From Acidobacteriota bacterium (lineage in GTDB: Bacteria > Acidobacteriota > Thermoanaerobaculia > Multivoradales > UBA5704), in the NCBI GenBank assembly GCA_003223675.1, contig QHVW01000094.1, positions 1-5,364 on the forward strand: a stretch of DNA of 5,364 nucleotides. The letters run 5' to 3'. Under the pieces are notes generated by a model. It searched no databases, was not told where the DNA came from, and saw only the letters and a program-made list of their open reading frames with translations. Positions 3,026-5,364 of the stretch are shown in pieces. Within the stretch, counting starts at the first letter, position 1; each line of letters begins with the position of its first letter. Both the position numbers and the translations under genes were made by a program.

Positions 3026-5347
3026 CTAAATCCGCACCTTCCGGCTCACGAACGTCCCATCCCCATCCTGCAGCGCCGCCGACCACGCCGGCCGCGCCGC
3101 CTTCACCCCTTGAGCGGACGGTGGCAGGTCGTAGGTGTGGTCGTAGACGTACCAGTCGTTCGGCTCGGTGGTGTCGAGCACGACGTCCAGGATGGCGCCT
3201 TGGGCGGGTATGGTGAGGTAGGTGATGGGCTGCCACCAACCAGCGGGACGGCGCGGCGCTCCCGCCTTCCCGCCACCACCGCTCAGCGGCACCGCCTCGC
3301 CGTCCACCTGCACTGAGGACAGCTTCACCTGCGGCGGGATCAGGACGGTCGCCGCCCGGGCGCCGCGCCCCGAGGTCAACCGCAGGCGCAGATGGCGCTG
3401 GCCGCCCGCGGTCGAGTCCGCCAGCACCGCGAGCTCCGGTCCCGGCGCTCCCAGGGGGGGAGCCGGAGACACGAAGAGGCGGGACGTGGGCGGCGACCAG
3501 GGGAAGGGGGACACGCGCTCCTTGCCGAACGCCGCCACCTTGAGCATGGGGGGCGGGATCGGCGGCCCGCCGCGCAGCACCAGCCGGGTCTCGCCGGACG
3601 CGGCGTCCTCATGAGCCAGGATGGCCACGTCGTGGGGGGACTTCGGCGAGAACGGCGACATCATCCGGGCCCAGATCAGACAGACCACCGCCAGCAGCAG
3701 AGCGGCCAGCGGCAGCCAGCGCCGCGCCCACGGGCCCACCCCTGCCATCAGGGGAGTCAGGGTGCTCAGCACCACCGCCAGCAGGACGGCGGTGACCAGC
3801 AGCCCGTTGAGCCCGAGCCCCGCATAGAGCAGCCCCAGGATCTCGAGCCAGAGAAGCGCCGCCACGAAGGCCGGCAGGACCGCGGCCAGGGTGCGGCCGG
3901 CTGGCGAGCCGCCCAGGGCCAGGCCACAAAGGCCCGCCACCAGCGCCGGCACGAGGATGAGATAGCTGATCCCCGGCAGCGCGATCCCGACGAGCAGGCC
4001 GAGCAGCGCCCAGAAGACCCAGACGCCGGCCCAGAGCCCCGGCAGGCCGACCCGGCGTCCCATCAGGCCCGCGAGCCCCAGGCCTCCGCCCAGGGCGAGC
4101 AGCCAGAAGGCGGCGATGGCCGGCCCCGGATTCGCGGACCAGGGGGCCGGGAAGGCGGGAGAGAGCAGGATCTGGAAGATGATGCCGAGCACCAGCAGAA
4201 GGAGCAGCGCCGACAGAGGAGCGCCGAAACCGAGCATGAAGCCGGCGCCCCAGACCGGGAGACCGCGCCGGCGGACGAGAAACACCGCGCCGAGGATCAG
4301 CGCCAGCGCCAGCAGACCCAGCAGCGGCGAGAGGCCCGCCGGCCAACGCACCACCACGGAGTGGAAGAGATCGAAGTACACCGCCTTCCCCTGCGGCGGC
4401 CTCGCCAGATCCCCATCGGCCAGCCCGCGCACCGCCGCGAGCGCGTTCTCGCCGTGATGCTGGAGGCTCGCGGTCGAGAGGTCCGCCAGGTTGTCGAGCG
4501 GCGAGTGGTACTGCAACGGGCGCTGGATGAAGGCGAAGTTCAGCCCGGAGATGCCCCGCCGCTTGAACACCGTGAGGTCGGTGTCGTTCGGCAGGTATTG
4601 ATAGACGGTGGGGAACACCGAATTGGTGAAGGGATGCTCGGACCGGGCGACGAAACCGCCTACCGTCCAGGCGTCCGGCCCGCTGGTCTCGAACAGCAGG
4701 CTCGGCCCCGCGGTGCCGCGCGCCTCCAGGTTGACCACCGCGCCCACCTCCGCCATGGCCGGGCTCTGCTCCAGAAACTCCCGCGCGCCCAGGAGCCCCG
4801 CTTCCTCCCCCTCGTCGAGCAGGAGGAGGACGCCGTGGCGCAGGGGGGGCGCGGCCTTGAGGACGCGCGCGGCCTCCAGGACGGCCGCCACTCCCGCCAG
4901 ATCGTCGCTGACGCCGGGACCGGCGGGCACCGAGTCATAGTGGGCCAGCAGCAGCACCGACTTGCCCGGCTCCCGGCCGGGCAGGCGCGCCAGCACGTTG
5001 CTCACCCGGGCGCAGGTGCCGCCCGGGGAGCAGCCGATGCCCTCCTGGACCTCCGGCGTCAGCCCCAACGAGCGGAGCTCGGCGAGGATGCGCTCGCGCA
5101 CCCGCGCCGCGGCCGGCGAGCCCACCGGATGGGGCGCGCCGTCGCCCACCAGATCGCGCAGCACCGCCTGCGCCCGGCCGGCGGAGAATTCCGCCGCGGG
5201 AGCCGACGCCGGCTTCGCTGGAGGAGGACCACCCTGGAGCGCCAGCAGCAGCGCGAGAGCGAACAGCACCAGCGCCGCGGCGAGCCCCCAGCCCGCCGGC
5301 CGCGCTCCCGGTTCGACGACACCTCTGGACCCACCCTGGACCTCCAT
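3026..5347 (-). CDS. Membrane-anchored M28 family metallopeptidase with polytopic C-terminal half
   Basis: A 773-residue zinc peptidase of family M28, resembling ERMP1 and vacuolar membrane protease architecture and probably an aminopeptidase acting outside the cytoplasm. After a short N-terminus, TM1 (about 21-38) anchors the catalytic domain (about 55-310). The di-zinc site is complete: His136 in AHYDS, bridging Asp148 in GVSDDLAG, general base Glu181 and ligand Glu182 in DEGEEAG, Glu208 in NLEARG (Asp in secreted M28 enzymes), and His281 in YHSPLDN. Cys106 and Cys112 could form a disulfide. About eight further membrane segments lie between 338 and 561. A soluble beta-rich domain (565-773) follows, placed outside by the odd helix count. 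GGGAGGT four bases before the ATG supports the start. The substrate is unknown. It converges on the small secreted protein gene and belongs to no visible operon. Confidence 0.93.
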   Translation of the reverse strand: MEVQGGSRGVVEPGARPAGWGLAAALVLFALALLLALQGGPPPAKPASAPAAEFSAGRAQAVLRDLVGDGAPHPVGSPAAARVRERILAELRSLGLTPEVQEGIGCSPGGTCARVSNVLARLPGREPGKSVLLLAHYDSVPAGPGVSDDLAGVAAVLEAARVLKAAPPLRHGVLLLLDEGEEAGLLGAREFLEQSPAMAEVGAVVNLEARGTAGPSLLFETSGPDAWTVGGFVARSEHPFTNSVFPTVYQYLPNDTDLTVFKRRGISGLNFAFIQRPLQYHSPLDNLADLSTASLQHHGENALAAVRGLADGDLARPPQGKAVYFDLFHSVVVRWPAGLSPLLGLLALALILGAVFLVRRRGLPVWGAGFMLGFGAPLSALLLLLVLGIIFQILLSPAFPAPWSANPGPAIAAFWLLALGGGLGLAGLMGRRVGLPGLWAGVWVFWALLGLLVGIALPGISYLILVPALVAGLCGLALGGSPAGRTLAAVLPAFVAALLWLEILGLLYAGLGLNGLLVTAVLLAVVLSTLTPLMAGVGPWARRWLPLAALLLAVVCLIWARMMSPFSPKSPHDVAILAHEDAASGETRLVLRGGPPIPPPMLKVAAFGKERVSPFPWSPPTSRLFVSPAPPLGAPGPELAVLADSTAGGQRHLRLRLTSGRGARAATVLIPPQVKLSSVQVDGEAVPLSGGGGKAGAPRRPAGWWQPITYLTIPAQGAILDVVLDTTEPNDWYVYDHTYDLPPSAQGVKAARPAWSAALQDGDGTFVSRKVRI

Positions 5348-5364
5348 CGTGACCTCCCTTCGGC

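Noticed and set aside
3449..3460. G-run in the peptidase gene as a phase-variation or frameshift site
   Set aside because: The run is short, codes for an ordinary Pro-rich segment, and the reading frame is intact across it. Such runs are common in DNA of this GC content.
3609..4346. A 245-codon minus-strand frame within the peptidase gene
   Set aside because: It is a shifted frame of the peptidase's membrane region with Arg/Pro/Gly-biased composition. The real frame has clear M28 motifs and hydrophobic helices.

Overview
The window is a high-GC bacterial chromosome segment. Hand counts of 240-base samples inside the hydrolase and truA genes give about 74% and 77% GC. Coding density is high, with Shine-Dalgarno starts and intergenic gaps under 100 bp. 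The gene content (an ERMP1-like membrane M28 peptidase, a small secreted Cys/His protein, a PIN-domain toxin-antitoxin pair and GC-rich palindromic repeats at gene ends) would suit Acidobacteriota or another GC-rich soil or subsurface lineage. That placement is an inference and no marker here proves it.

Layout. Positions 1-213 (+) hold the C-terminal 70 residues of a gene that begins outside the window and that I do not recognise. A large inverted repeat (228-313) separates it from a convergent minus-strand cluster. Read in transcription order (right to left), that cluster is truA (2530-1730), an antitoxin (1704-1420), a VapC-like PIN toxin (1423-1010) and an alpha/beta hydrolase of the carboxylesterase/phospholipase type (966-310). 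Divergent from truA across a 97-bp regulatory gap is a small secreted protein gene (2628-2957, +). A perfect 10-bp hairpin (2979-3004) follows it, and then comes the convergent gene for a 773-residue membrane-bound M28 metallopeptidase (5347-3026, -), which fills the rest of the window.

How the parts relate. truA is housekeeping tRNA modification. The toxin-antitoxin pair looks like an insertion between truA and the hydrolase. Its GC is about 57%, the two genes are coupled by an ATGA overlap, a 13-bp tandem repeat sits in front of the antitoxin, and the 8-mer CGATCCGC occurs just outside the module on both sides. The hydrolase has no visible Shine-Dalgarno sequence, and its ATG directly abuts a 9-bp-stem hairpin. 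The peptidase and the small secreted protein are both predicted to act outside the cytoplasm, but nothing in the sequence links them functionally.

I see no CRISPR array, tRNA, rRNA, transposase or phage gene. The most rewarding points are the toxin-antitoxin island with its candidate operator and flanking repeat, the repeat whose two arms carry a compensatory base-pair swap, and the hairpin at the hydrolase start.
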